From: Infirmifilum sp. NZ
GTDB taxonomy: Archaea > Thermoproteota > Thermoprotei > Thermofilales > Thermofilaceae
Direction of reading: 5' to 3'
NCBI RefSeq assembly: GCF_022693705.1
Contig: NZ_CP094288.1
Location: forward strand, 1,566,429 to 1,630,428
DNA length: 64,000 nucleotides
The position numbers were made by a program, and so were the translations under genes. A model generated the notes under the pieces. It was given only the letters and a program-made list of their open reading frames with translations. It was not told the origin of the DNA and did not search any database. This document shows, piece after piece, positions 25,101 to 32,618 of this stretch; positions within the stretch are counted from its first letter, which is position 1; each line of letters opens with the position of its first letter.

Positions 25101-25853
25101 ATGGGCTCTGACCTGAAGCTTGAGCTGCTAAGGCTGCTGCGAGAGGATGAGGAGTTCAGGCTAGCGGTGGCTGGCCTGCTGGGCCTCGGCGAGATCCTCG
25201 AGGAGCTCAGGAAGCTCAGGGAGGACTTTAATGCCTTCGTGCGGGAGAGCGCGAAGAGGTGGGAGGAGAACGCTAGAAGATGGGAGGAGAATGCTAAGCG
25301 GTGGGAGGAGAATGAGAAGAGGTGGGAGGAGCTCAACAAGAGATGGGAGGAAAACGCGAGACTGTGGGAGGAAAACATGAGGAGATGGGAGGAGAACGCT
25401 AAGCGGTGGGAGGAGAATGCTAGGAGATGGGAGGAGGCCGACAGGAAGTTCAGGTGGCTTATGACGGCCTTAGCGGAGATCAGGGACTCGCTTGGCGGCG
25501 CCTTTGAGTACTACACGGCCAACGTGGTGAAGGCTTTGCTCTCCGAGAGAGGCTTCATATGCGGTGTTAGGGTGAACGTCACTCTGCCTGTGGACGGGTT
25601 CAGGGAGGTGGATGTCTTCTGCCCAGAACCCCTAGTGGTGGGCGAGGCCACGACGTCTCTCAGAACCATAGAGGAGGCGGAGCGGGAGCTAGCGAAGCTG
25701 CTGTCGAACGTGGAGGCCGCGGAGAGGTTCACGGGGAGGAAGGCCTACGTGAAGGTCTTAGCTGTGGAGACAGCGCCGGCCGACGTCGTTGAGCACCTCA
25801 GGAGAAGGGCTGCGGAGCTGAACGTGTACCTCATAGTGGGTAGGGAGTACTAG
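25101..25853 (+). CDS. Coiled-coil protein with PD-(D/E)XK-like domain, copy 4, Trp-rich heptads
   Basis: 250 residues. The signature block is present (LLREDEEFRLAVAGLLGLGE). The coil (residues about 53-115) is made of nine heptads of the type RWEENAK. The C-terminal domain is a third version: GAFEYYTANVVKALLSERGF, VDGFREVDVFCPEPLVVGEA and TTSLRTIEEAERELAK, with D and E positions of a PD-(D/E)XK site, GEATT in place of ExK. So the signature block is joined to yet another nuclease-like domain. It is a single gene without an operon partner. Confidence 0.75.
   Translation: MGSDLKLELLRLLREDEEFRLAVAGLLGLGEILEELRKLREDFNAFVRESAKRWEENARRWEENAKRWEENEKRWEELNKRWEENARLWEENMRRWEENAKRWEENARRWEEADRKFRWLMTALAEIRDSLGGAFEYYTANVVKALLSERGFICGVRVNVTLPVDGFREVDVFCPEPLVVGEATTSLRTIEEAERELAKLLSNVEAAERFTGRKAYVKVLAVETAPADVVEHLRRRAAELNVYLIVGREY
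25257..25445 (+). repeat. Nine 21-bp repeats encoding RWEENAK-type heptads
   Basis: Units are RWEENAR, RWEENAK, RWEENEK, RWEELNK, RWEENAR, LWEENMR, RWEENAK, RWEENAR and RWEEADR. Trp recurs every seventh residue, with Ala or Asn three to four residues away, a periodic core pattern of a helical bundle. Confidence 0.8.
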
Positions 25854-25990
25854 CCGCCGGCCTAGCTTCTCGCCAGCTTCTTCCCTAAGTTAGTCCTGTT
25901 GCCGCGGTTAGTCGAGTAAGCTGGCAGGCTCTCTGCAGCGGCGTTGGTTCGAACCAGTCTGCGCCCCGGCGTATCTGCTCCTCCACTAAT

Positions 25991-26060
25991 ACGATGCCCC
26001 TTCTCGGTTTGTCATAGGCTCAGCGCCTTCGGCTAGCCCTGCCACGCCCCCCGGTCAGGC
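25991..26060. mobile_element. GC-rich dispersed element, copy C (diverged)
   Basis: GCCCCTTCTCGGTTTGTCAT followed by AGGCTCAGCGCCTTCGGC aligns with copy B (GCCCCCTCTTCGGGGTACTC, then ATGGGCTCCGCGCCTTCGG). The shared 20-bp end is diverged here. The DNA from 25854 to 25990 shows no gene. Confidence 0.4.
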
Positions 26061-26114
26061 AGTCATCGGGGTGCTGCCGAGACACGATCTCTCTGATAAG
26101 ACTTTGAAGGGTCT

Positions 26115-26288
26115 TTGGGGGCGATGGTCCAAGGGCAGATCCCTAGAGGAGCTTGCCAGTGAAGCTGTACTAGGGGTTCTCAACGCGGAGGATCGCAAAA
26201 AGCTGGACTTTACCTGAAACTCTGTGAAAAGTACATGCGCGAAGCTGGGGAGATCTTGGCTAAGGGGGCTGCTCTCATGCTTCAGTAA
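26115..26288 (+). pseudogene. Short PaREP1 remnant
   Basis: RSLEELASEAVLGVLNAEDR is the N-terminal signature of one PaREP1 branch; after a shift the frame continues as LYLKLCEKYMREAGEILAKG, the core helix. The remaining two thirds are missing. From 26289 to 26548 only a promoter-like ATTAATATATACC at about 26521 is recognisable. Confidence 0.5.
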
Positions 26289-26548
26289 AAGCTTGGAAGC
26301 CTTAACTGAGGACAGCGGTTTTCCCGTTAAAGGTCTTTTAAGGTCTCTGCATGCTTCTTGGTGTTCTTAAGCTACTCAGACCTTTTCTCGTAGCTGGCTT
26401 TTAGCCGCTTCGGGTTTTCCAGTCTACAATTCTGTAAAGGGGAATAAAAACGGTAGGGTGGTTAAAGGACGTAGGGATTCCTCCTTAAGTCTACTATAGG
26501 GGTATCTTATACAAGGCAACATTAATATATACCGGATGGTAGTCTGGA

Positions 26549-26791
26549 ATGGTGAGCTATTTGGGTAGGCTTGTGAACGTATCTGTGAAGGTTCCGGAAG
26601 AGCTGAGGGAGTTGATGCGGCAAGTGAATGTTAACTGGAGTGAGTACCTTAGGGAGGTGATAAAGGCAAGAATAAGGGAGGAGCTTGCAAAGGAGGCATC
26701 AAAAAAGCTTGATGAGATCCAAGCTAGAGCTGTGAGGGTGCCGACAGAGGTTGTTGTGAGGTGGCTGAGGGAGGAGAGAGAACGAAGGTAA
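26549..26791 (+). CDS. VapB-type antitoxin
   Basis: 80 residues. GRLVNVSVKVPEELRELMRQ and WSEYLREVIKARIREELAKE form a ribbon-helix-helix DNA-binding domain, and the C-terminal VPTEVVVRWLREERERR is the toxin-binding tail. The TATA-like AATATATACC at about 26524 is within 30 bases of the start, so the message is almost leaderless. It overlaps the toxin gene by 31 bases. Intact. Confidence 0.75.
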   Translation: MVSYLGRLVNVSVKVPEELRELMRQVNVNWSEYLREVIKARIREELAKEASKKLDEIQARAVRVPTEVVVRWLREERERR

Positions 26792-27231
26792 GGTTAGTGG
26801 TAGATGCAAGTGTTGCTGTAAAATGGATTATACCCGGTGAGCCTTGGGAGAAAGAGGCCAAAGCATTAAAGAATGGTATCGTCCTTGGCCGGTTAGAAGC
26901 GTATGCACCCGAGCTTATAGTTTATGAGCTTGCCTCGGCGATATCTAAAGCTGTTAAGAGCAAAGTCCTAGAACCACAGGATGGAGCCGAAGCCCTCAAA
27001 GCTGTTGGCTTCCTTGGAATAAACCTAGTCCAAGTATCCTGGCAGGAGGCCGCTGAGATCCTCGGGTTAGCCACCACCACGGGATTAACAACATACGATG
27101 CAACGTATCTCTGGCTTTCGAAGAGGTTAAAAGCCAAATTGGTCACAGCGGATGAAGAGCTTAAACGAAAAGGAGAAGTCGTTACGGATACGATTTTACT
27201 GGCTGAGCTAAAGTTCCCGGCAGAACAGTGA
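26761..27231 (+). CDS. PIN domain toxin (VapC)
   Basis: 156 residues from a GTG at 26761, or 144 from a GTG at 26797 that would reduce the overlap with vapB. All acidic PIN positions are seen: D in VVDASVAVKWIIPGE, E in PELIVYELASAI, D in GLTTYDATYLWLS and D in LVTADEELKRKG. It should be an active RNase. With the gene upstream it forms one of the few complete VapBC modules here. The 230 bases after it (27232-27461) show nothing identifiable. Confidence 0.85.
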   Translation: MAEGGERTKVRLVVDASVAVKWIIPGEPWEKEAKALKNGIVLGRLEAYAPELIVYELASAISKAVKSKVLEPQDGAEALKAVGFLGINLVQVSWQEAAEILGLATTTGLTTYDATYLWLSKRLKAKLVTADEELKRKGEVVTDTILLAELKFPAEQ

Positions 27232-27461
27232 TGTGGTAATTTAAGAGGAGAGCACATTAATAAGATCCTTCTTGGAATGCACGAGCTCGAAAACGGCATA
27301 AGGTAACATCCTGGCCCTGCAAGGCGTCGTAAGCGCTTTGGAAGAATTGCTGGGAGCCGAGGCGCCAAGGTGTGTCTCTGTAGCGGTGAGTTGTTTAAAG
27401 TGTGTCGCCCTGACTTCGCTTACGGGAAGTCTGGAAGCTCTTTGCCTGAGCGTTTTTACGG

Positions 27462-27871
27462 CTAAGTTGCGTCGCTGGGTATTACTATCGTTGTCTCTGT
27501 TCGCCTTAACCCCCTTTTCTTCAGCTCCTCGTAGGCATCCAGGAGTCTTCCGTACTCCTCTGTCGCGTACAGCACCTTCCCCTCCTCTAGCGCGTCCACG
27601 ATCAGCGGGTTGCACTTCTTGAGCATGGCGAGTGCCTCCTCCAGCGTGTAGGGGTGCGGCTCAACCTCTATCGGTATATCTCCCAGCGCTTCAAGTACCC
27701 TGCCGACCCTGTCCAGGTACTTTTCCTTGAAGTCTGATATGATTAGCAGGTCAAAGTCGCTCCAGGGCTTCCAGTCGCCCTCGCTCTTGACCCAAACAGT
27801 AAGACGGCTTTGGCGCCGAACTCCCTCCGGAGCCTTTCCATGACCTCTTCCAGCTCTCTCTCAACCCCCAC
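27462..27871 (-). pseudogene. MNT nucleotidyltransferase with a frameshift in the GSxxxxD motif
   Basis: From a GTG at 27871 the frame reads LEEVMERLRREFGAKAVLLF and GSRAR, then goes astray. One base out of frame the protein continues as GDWKPWSDFDLLIISDFKEK, YLDRVGRVLEALGDIPIEVE, HPYTLEEALAMLKKCNPLIV and ATEEYGRLLDAYEELKKRG, ending at 27462. Inserting one G in the run at 27778-27782 restores GSRARGDW-WSDFDLL, a perfect nucleotidyltransferase motif. The lesion therefore hits the active site. The HEPN partner upstream is truncated. Confidence 0.65.
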
Positions 27872-27987
27872 AGCGTATCACCTTCTCCGCGTACTCTAGT
27901 ATTTTCCTAGCGGCCTCTAAAGCTCTCCGCGAGCTCTCTTCGTCGTATGCCTCATGAGTAGTTCCAGCCGGGTGTGCGTTCGGGTAC
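27861..27987 (-). pseudogene. HEPN gene truncated by the dispersed element
   Basis: Only the C-terminal part remains: RYPNAHPAGTTHEAYDEESS followed by RRALEAARKILEYAEKVIRC, the end of a COG2250-type HEPN protein. The upstream part is replaced at 27988 by element copy B. Its stop overlaps the GTG of the MNT gene, as in intact modules. Confidence 0.65.
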
Positions 27988-28125
27988 CTGGCCGCGCCTG
28001 GCACATCGATTCCTTCACTGATCCGGGGCCCCCTCTTCGGGGTACTCATGGGCTCCGCGCCTTCGGTCCGCCCCGCCAACCTGCGCCCACTAGGGGCTGT
28101 GCGGCAGGGCTGCCTCAGGCGCCAC
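27988..28125. mobile_element. GC-rich dispersed element, copy B
   Basis: It starts with the same 20 bp as copy A at 24393 and then shares diverged blocks with it: TTCACT, CCCC-loop-GGGG and CATGGG. The hairpins CCCCTCTTCGGGG and GGGCTCCGCGCCTTCGGTCC are visible. It interrupts a HEPN gene. The right end is approximate. The DNA from 28126 to 28427 contains possible fragments on the minus strand (SAEVWESVARRLELTGLVKV and RGKSAANALKAYDAY) but no assignable gene. Confidence 0.5.
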
Positions 28126-28427
28126 AACACCTTAACGAGTCCCGTCAGCTCGAGCCGCCTGGCGACGCTCTCCCAGACCTCCGCTTACCTCGACTATCAT
28201 GGCTAAGCGCGCGAGGAGGGTTATAAGCGTTCACAGAGGCTGTGGCTGATGGGAGCCGAGGAGGCGTGTAGGTGTTGCTCGGCCACCCACCAGCAACCCC
28301 CTCTCTAGTCCGCTCGAAGCGAGGGAATTAATGGGTCGAAAACGGGAAGAAAAGGGAGAAGGGTTAAAAGACTATCAGTACGCGTCGTAAGCTTTAAGCG
28401 CGTTGGCCGCGCTTTTTCCTCTAAAAG

Positions 28428-29378
28428 GTGTGCTTGCAGGTGGGTGGGAAGAGAAGGGGGGTGCTGCTCGCCGCTTTGGTGGGGGCTGTTGTAGCTTTTG
28501 CGCTGGGCTACCTCTACTGGTACGGCTTCAGGGCTCCCGGTGAGGCTGTGAAGCCTGAGGTGGTGGGTGTTGAGCTTTCGTGGGGTGGGGTGAACGACAG
28601 CGTGACCGAGGTGCTGGCTAGGGTTGTGGTCTACAACCCAAACCCTTTCCAGATAGAGGTCAAGAGGGTGACATTCGACTTGTACATGAACGGCTTAAGG
28701 GTGGGGTCAGGTGAGTGTGGAGGTTACGCTTTGGCTGGCAGAGGGAACACTACGATAACTCTGAGGGGCTTCCTGGACAACGAGAAGATTCCGGAGTGGT
28801 TTGTATCTCACGTGTCGCGGGGGGAGAGGACGGAGATCAGGGTAAGTGGAGTGGCTGTCATAGACTTGAAGCTAGCGGAGGCCTCCTACCCGTTTGACAA
28901 GGAGTTCACCTTCAAGACGGACCTCCTCTCGGGGCTGAACGTGACGGAGCCCCAGGAGGTATCGCTGGGGCCGCTGGTGCTGTTTCTGAAGGAGCTCGAG
29001 ACCAGATGGGGTAGCGTGGGACCCGAAGGGGTCGAGGTGAACCACAAGCTTGTGCTGTTTAACCCTCAGCCGCTCCCCATCCCTCTGCCTGTGATCGAGT
29101 ACAAGGTGTACGTGAATGGCGTGGAGGTGGGAGAGGGCTCGACGCGAAGAATCGTCGTGCTGAGCCCAGGGAAGGACACCGTGCTACTCTTCACAACGAG
29201 CCTGAACCCAAGCTTCCTCAGCAGGTGGTGGGTGACGCATATCAGGAACGGGGAGCGGACGAGGCTCGTAGTGGAGGCTTACTCTACGGTAGAGGTGGCG
29301 GGGGAGAAGTACAGCTTCGAGGTGTACAGGCTGGAAAAGCTCATCGAGACAAATATACTTGGAGGGCTCCGCCCCTGA
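28428..29378 (+). CDS. Membrane-anchored protein with two LEA14/WHy domains
   Basis: 316 residues from a GTG (another GTG at 28440 is possible). A single membrane helix near the N-terminus (LLAALVGAVVAFALGYLYWY) is followed by two similar beta-sandwich domains: ARVVVYNPNPFQIEVKRVTF with LYMNGLRVGSG, and HKLVLFNPQPLPIPLPVIEY with VYVNGVEVGEG. The NPNP/NPQP plus xVNGxxVG pattern is that of LEA14-like (LEA_2, WHy) domains, linked to stress tolerance in plants and widespread in archaea. It probably faces outside, anchored by its N-terminus. The following Clp-fold protease may be functionally linked. Confidence 0.7.
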   Translation: MCLQVGGKRRGVLLAALVGAVVAFALGYLYWYGFRAPGEAVKPEVVGVELSWGGVNDSVTEVLARVVVYNPNPFQIEVKRVTFDLYMNGLRVGSGECGGYALAGRGNTTITLRGFLDNEKIPEWFVSHVSRGERTEIRVSGVAVIDLKLAEASYPFDKEFTFKTDLLSGLNVTEPQEVSLGPLVLFLKELETRWGSVGPEGVEVNHKLVLFNPQPLPIPLPVIEYKVYVNGVEVGEGSTRRIVVLSPGKDTVLLFTTSLNPSFLSRWWVTHIRNGERTRLVVEAYSTVEVAGEKYSFEVYRLEKLIETNILGGLRP

Positions 29379-29562
29379 GCTTCGGGCACTTTTCTCTGCC
29401 CGCTTAGGGCTTGAGTCCCGGTGGTAGCCTGCTGGGACTTGCCTGAGAACCGCGAAGAGGTTCTCGCCGACGAGGCGCGGCTGTTCAGGTGCGGGTGTTG
29501 CGTTTTCAATTTAGCTCACCGCAGGGCCCCTGGGCTGCGAAGGTTTTTATTTTTCCACGTTG

Positions 29563-30453
29563 ATGGGGGTACGTGGGTGTCTTGGTTTGGACGGCTTCTC
29601 GGATGTGGTGTCCCTGCTGTTCTGGCTCTTGATGCTGTACGTTTTCGTCAACCCGCAGTTGGCGATGAGGGCGCTAACTAACGCGAGGATGAGGGTCATA
29701 AGGCGTATCGAGGAGAGGTACGGCTGGAGGGTTGTGACGCTTATCCACAGGCAGGAGACGGTGAGCTTCTTCGGGATACCGGTGTACAGGTACATAGACG
29801 TGGACGACTCCGAGGCCGTTATAAGGGCTATAAGGTCCACTCCGCCCGACATGCCGATAGCGCTGATCCTGCACACCCCCGGTGGACTCGTCCTGGCCGC
29901 GGCGCAGATCGCGATGGCCTTGAAGAGGCACCCTGCCCGTAAGATCGTCATCGTCCCGCACTACGCGATGAGCGGCGGCACCCTGATCGCCCTCGCGGCT
30001 GATGAGATATACATGGACCCGGACGCCGTCCTCGGGCCCCTCGACCCGCAGATCCAGACGCAGATGGGGGTTCTGCCGGCGCCGAGCATCGTGAGAGTCG
30101 CGAGGGAGCGGGGGGACAAGGCGTCGGACGAGATGCTGGTGTACGCCGACATAGCCGAGAAGGCGCTCAGGGAGGTTCAGGGCATAATAGTCTCTCTGCT
30201 CGACGGGAAAATGCCCAGGGAGAAGGCCCTCGAGGTCGCGAAGAAGCTGACCGAGGGCGGATACACCCACGACTACCCCATAACCGTGGAGGAGGCCAGG
30301 AGCATGGGGCTTCCCGTAAGGACGGACGTGCCGCCGGAGGTGTACGCGCTGATGGAGCTTTACCCGCAGACACACCAGCAAAGGCCGGGCGTTGAGTACA
30401 TACAGAGACCCCTATACCCCGCTAGGGCGGGAACGGAGCGCCCTCAGCGTTAA
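29563..30453 (+). CDS. SDH/SppA-type Clp-fold serine protease, membrane-bound
   Basis: 296 residues from the ATG at 29563 (a TTG directly before it is also in frame). An N-terminal membrane helix (VVSLLFWLLMLYVFVNPQL) precedes a Clp/crotonase fold: PIALILHTPGGLVLAAAQIA (oxyanion GG), the catalytic serine in HYAMSGGTLIALAADEIYMD and LGPLDPQIQ. This matches the serine-dehydrogenase-proteinase-like family (SDH), found in many archaea. It would degrade membrane or signal-peptide-derived substrates; the real substrate is unknown. A TATA-like GGTTTTTATTTT is about 20 bases upstream. Confidence 0.8.
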   Translation: MGVRGCLGLDGFSDVVSLLFWLLMLYVFVNPQLAMRALTNARMRVIRRIEERYGWRVVTLIHRQETVSFFGIPVYRYIDVDDSEAVIRAIRSTPPDMPIALILHTPGGLVLAAAQIAMALKRHPARKIVIVPHYAMSGGTLIALAADEIYMDPDAVLGPLDPQIQTQMGVLPAPSIVRVARERGDKASDEMLVYADIAEKALREVQGIIVSLLDGKMPREKALEVAKKLTEGGYTHDYPITVEEARSMGLPVRTDVPPEVYALMELYPQTHQQRPGVEYIQRPLYPARAGTERPQR

Positions 30454-30632
30454 AGCGCTACCGGCACCCTTTCTCTCCACCCCCTACAGCCCCCTATGCG
30501 GCTCTCTACACAAAATATCAGGTTTTTGAGCTTGGCGCTGTTTTTCCCTTACTCGTCGGCTTGGCAACTGGGACCTACCCCCGCTAGGCTTATTAATTTT
30601 TTAAGCCGTAGCAACTACTAGCTAGCAGGGCT

Positions 30633-31283
30633 ATGGCTTCGCTCAGAGAGGAGTTCCTGAAGCTACTGGAGGAGGATCGAGAGTTCCGGTACGCTGTGGC
30701 AGGCTACCTTGGGGTGCTCGAGCTCCTCAAGAGGCTGGACGCATTGGCTGAGGAGCAGGAAAAAATCTGGAAGGAAATCAAAGGCATCAGGGAGGAGATT
30801 AAGGCTATCAGGGAGGAGCAGAAAATGCTTAGGGAAGACTTTAACAGGGCTATTCGGGCTTTGGACAGGAGGCTTGTGAGAGTGGAGCGCACCCTTGAGA
30901 AGCTCACGGTAGACATAGAGGAGGAGGCGAGGTCAATCATCAGGCACAGGCTTAAGGCTGAGCTGGGCTTAGACGTAGAGCTCGCCCCCCTCGTCCTCCC
31001 AGAGCTGGAGGTCGACGTCTACGGCGTGTCCGGCGATGTGTGCGTCGTTGGCGAGGTAGCGGTTAGGAGCGGGCTGGGTGAGCTGCGCAGGCTCCTGAAG
31101 AAGCTCGAGCTCCTGAAGAGCAGGTACCCGGAGAAGCTGAGGCCTAAAACGGTACTGGTCATCTACACTTCCCTCGCGCTACCGGAGCTCGTCGAGGAGG
31201 CAAAGGCGAAGAACGTGTGGGTTTTGAAGGCGACGCAGGACTACTACAAGCCGGACTTCGCAAAAACGCCCGGAGACCCATAG
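30633..31283 (+). CDS. Coiled-coil protein with PD-(D/E)XK-like domain, copy 5
   Basis: 216 residues. The signature block is LLEEDREFRYAVAGYLGVLE, the coil contains WKEIKGIREEIKAIREEQK, and the C-terminal domain is that of copy 3: RVERTLEKLTVDIEEEARSI, LPELEVDVYGVSGDVCVVGE and LPELVEEAKAKNVWVLKATQ. The N-terminal 40 residues differ more from copies 1-3 than those do among themselves, whereas the C-terminal half is close to copy 3, confirming that halves move independently. Single gene, ATTAATTTTTTAA-like promoter upstream. Confidence 0.75.
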   Translation: MASLREEFLKLLEEDREFRYAVAGYLGVLELLKRLDALAEEQEKIWKEIKGIREEIKAIREEQKMLREDFNRAIRALDRRLVRVERTLEKLTVDIEEEARSIIRHRLKAELGLDVELAPLVLPELEVDVYGVSGDVCVVGEVAVRSGLGELRRLLKKLELLKSRYPEKLRPKTVLVIYTSLALPELVEEAKAKNVWVLKATQDYYKPDFAKTPGDP

Positions 31284-31442
31284 CTCTCCCCCCAGCACGG
31301 CGTGACCGCGTCGCAGCAGGTGAAAGTGCATTTCAGTTAGCGAAACCAGTGTTGGTTTGACTGCTTTCAAATCGGCGAACAGCTTCACTCATCGAAATCC
31401 TGCTCGCAGGAAGGTTTAATAGCGAGGCCCAAGCAGTAAGTA

Positions 31443-31679
31443 ATGGAGATGCTCGAACTAAGGGCGCGTGTGTCGCTGGAGGACGTGGAGGAGGCTAGGA
31501 GGGTTAGGAGGGAGCGCGCTGACTGGGTTTTTATCGAGAGGCAGCCGCCCAGGGTTAGGGCGGCCCTGAGGTACTACGTCGAGACGGGAGACATGTACGT
31601 GGCTTCGAGGATAGCGGGTTTAACTGTCGAGGAGTTTAACGAGCTCAGAGTGAGGGCTAGGATACCGAATGTCGGCTAG
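31443..31679 (+). CDS. Antitoxin-like protein, first copy
   Basis: 78 residues. The central part, RRVRRERADWVFIERQPPRV followed by RAALRYYVETGDM, is identical to the gene at 32210, down to 108 bp of DNA. The C-terminal SRIAGLTVEEFNELRVRARI resembles the helix-turn-helix antitoxins that precede DUF3368/PIN toxins. Its end overlaps the PIN gene by 11 bases. A TATA-like GGTTTAATAG is upstream at about 31411. Confidence 0.65.
   Translation: MEMLELRARVSLEDVEEARRVRRERADWVFIERQPPRVRAALRYYVETGDMYVASRIAGLTVEEFNELRVRARIPNVG
31487..31594 (+). repeat. 108-bp perfect direct repeat, left copy
   Basis: Identical to 32269-32376. The two copies lie inside the two antitoxin-like genes and flank the PIN gene completely. 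Recombination between them would delete 782 bp with the whole toxin and leave one antitoxin. Confidence 0.9.
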
Positions 31680-32226
31680 GTTCGCGATAGCTGATACATG
31701 CTTTGTAATCGACTGGGCCCGCTTTCGGCACAGGGATCTAATCTTCAGGGTTTTCAGCACCGTTTTTGTACCCGAGTCAGTTCTAAGGGAGATAAAATCC
31801 GAGAACACCGTCGAGTGGGTTGCCTCCTCCCTCGCCGCAGGAGGGATGTCTGTGTACACGGAAACACCAGACGAGCTCGAGGAGGCTAGGAGGCTCGTTG
31901 AAGAGTCGAGGAGGCTTAGGTTAGCTGTGCCCGTGGACCTGCCCGAGGCCCTCTGCTTGGTGGTTGGGAGAAGGAGGGGCTACACCGTGCTGACGGAGAA
32001 CAAGGGTGCAATAATGGCCGTGGACTTCCTGGAGCCCTACGCGAGCGTCATCGTCTGGAGAGCCCTCGAGCTTCTCGTCGCGGCGGTGAGGGAGGGCGCG
32101 CTCAAAGTGGACTGCGCAGAGGTAGGCGCGCTCTTCGAAGCCTACGAGGCTGATACGGGGCACTTCTTCCCAAGGAGAGATTTAGCCAAGGCACTGGAGC
32201 TGGTGAGGGGTGAGGTCTGTGGGTGA
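31669..32226 (+). CDS. PIN-like toxin (DUF3368-type)
   Basis: 185 residues. RFAIADTCFVIDWARFRHRD carries the first aspartate, VFVPESVLREIKS the glutamate, VPVDLPEALCLVVGRRRGYT the next acidic pair, and TVLTENKGAIMAVDFL the last region, with TEN where PIN proteins usually have TDD. This order is that of COG2405/DUF3368-type PIN proteins. It is embedded between two antitoxin-like genes with short overlaps on both sides (11 and 17 bases), so all three are probably cotranscribed. Confidence 0.65.
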   Translation: MSARFAIADTCFVIDWARFRHRDLIFRVFSTVFVPESVLREIKSENTVEWVASSLAAGGMSVYTETPDELEEARRLVEESRRLRLAVPVDLPEALCLVVGRRRGYTVLTENKGAIMAVDFLEPYASVIVWRALELLVAAVREGALKVDCAEVGALFEAYEADTGHFFPRRDLAKALELVRGEVCG

Positions 32227-32461
32227 AAGTAGTATAGAGGAGAAGAAAAGGAAGTGGGCTGAGCTCGAGGAGGAGGCTAGGAGGGTTAGGAGGGAGCGCG
32301 CTGACTGGGTTTTTATCGAGAGGCAGCCGCCCAGGGTTAGGGCGGCCCTGAGGTACTACGTCGAGACGGGAGACATCAGGAGGGCCGCGCTGTTCGCGGG
32401 GCTCGACTTAGAGGACTTCCGGGAGCTCCTCAGGAAGGCGAAGATACCGGTAGTTGTGTAG
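32210..32461 (+). CDS. Antitoxin-like protein, second copy
   Basis: 83 residues. It differs from the gene at 31443 at the N-terminus (IEEKKRKWAELEEEA) and in the last 25 residues (AALFAGLDLEDFRELLRKAK), but shares the identical middle block encoded by the 108-bp repeat. It overlaps the toxin stop by 17 bases. A second antitoxin after the toxin is unusual. Confidence 0.6.
   Translation: MRSVGESSIEEKKRKWAELEEEARRVRRERADWVFIERQPPRVRAALRYYVETGDIRRAALFAGLDLEDFRELLRKAKIPVVV
32269..32376 (+). repeat. 108-bp perfect direct repeat, right copy
   Basis: Identical to 31487-31594; see the left copy. Perfect identity indicates very recent duplication or ongoing gene conversion. Confidence 0.9.
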
Positions 32462-32618
32462 CACGCGGCCCGGCTCCGAAAGCCTTGAGCCTCAGTGATT
32501 ACGGAGAAAAATTCGCGACGCGCCTCATGCTCCGCTACCGCTAACCGCTACGTTAACCTCTCTCAGAACCTGCACTACGCTGCAACCCCGCAGGGCTCTC
32601 AGGCCGGGGATCGGTACT

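Noticed and set aside
25945..25965. GGTTCGAACC resembling a tRNA T-loop
   Set aside because: No matching acceptor, D or anticodon stem can be formed around it on either strand; at most a remnant.
29674..30381. 235-codon open frame on the minus strand
   Set aside because: Antisense of the Clp-fold protease; low-complexity His/Arg/Val-rich translation.
11388..32461. CRISPR array
   Set aside because: The repeats seen (54-bp, 21-bp coding repeats; 108-bp pair) are coding or few in number and not spaced by unique spacers; no cas gene is present.
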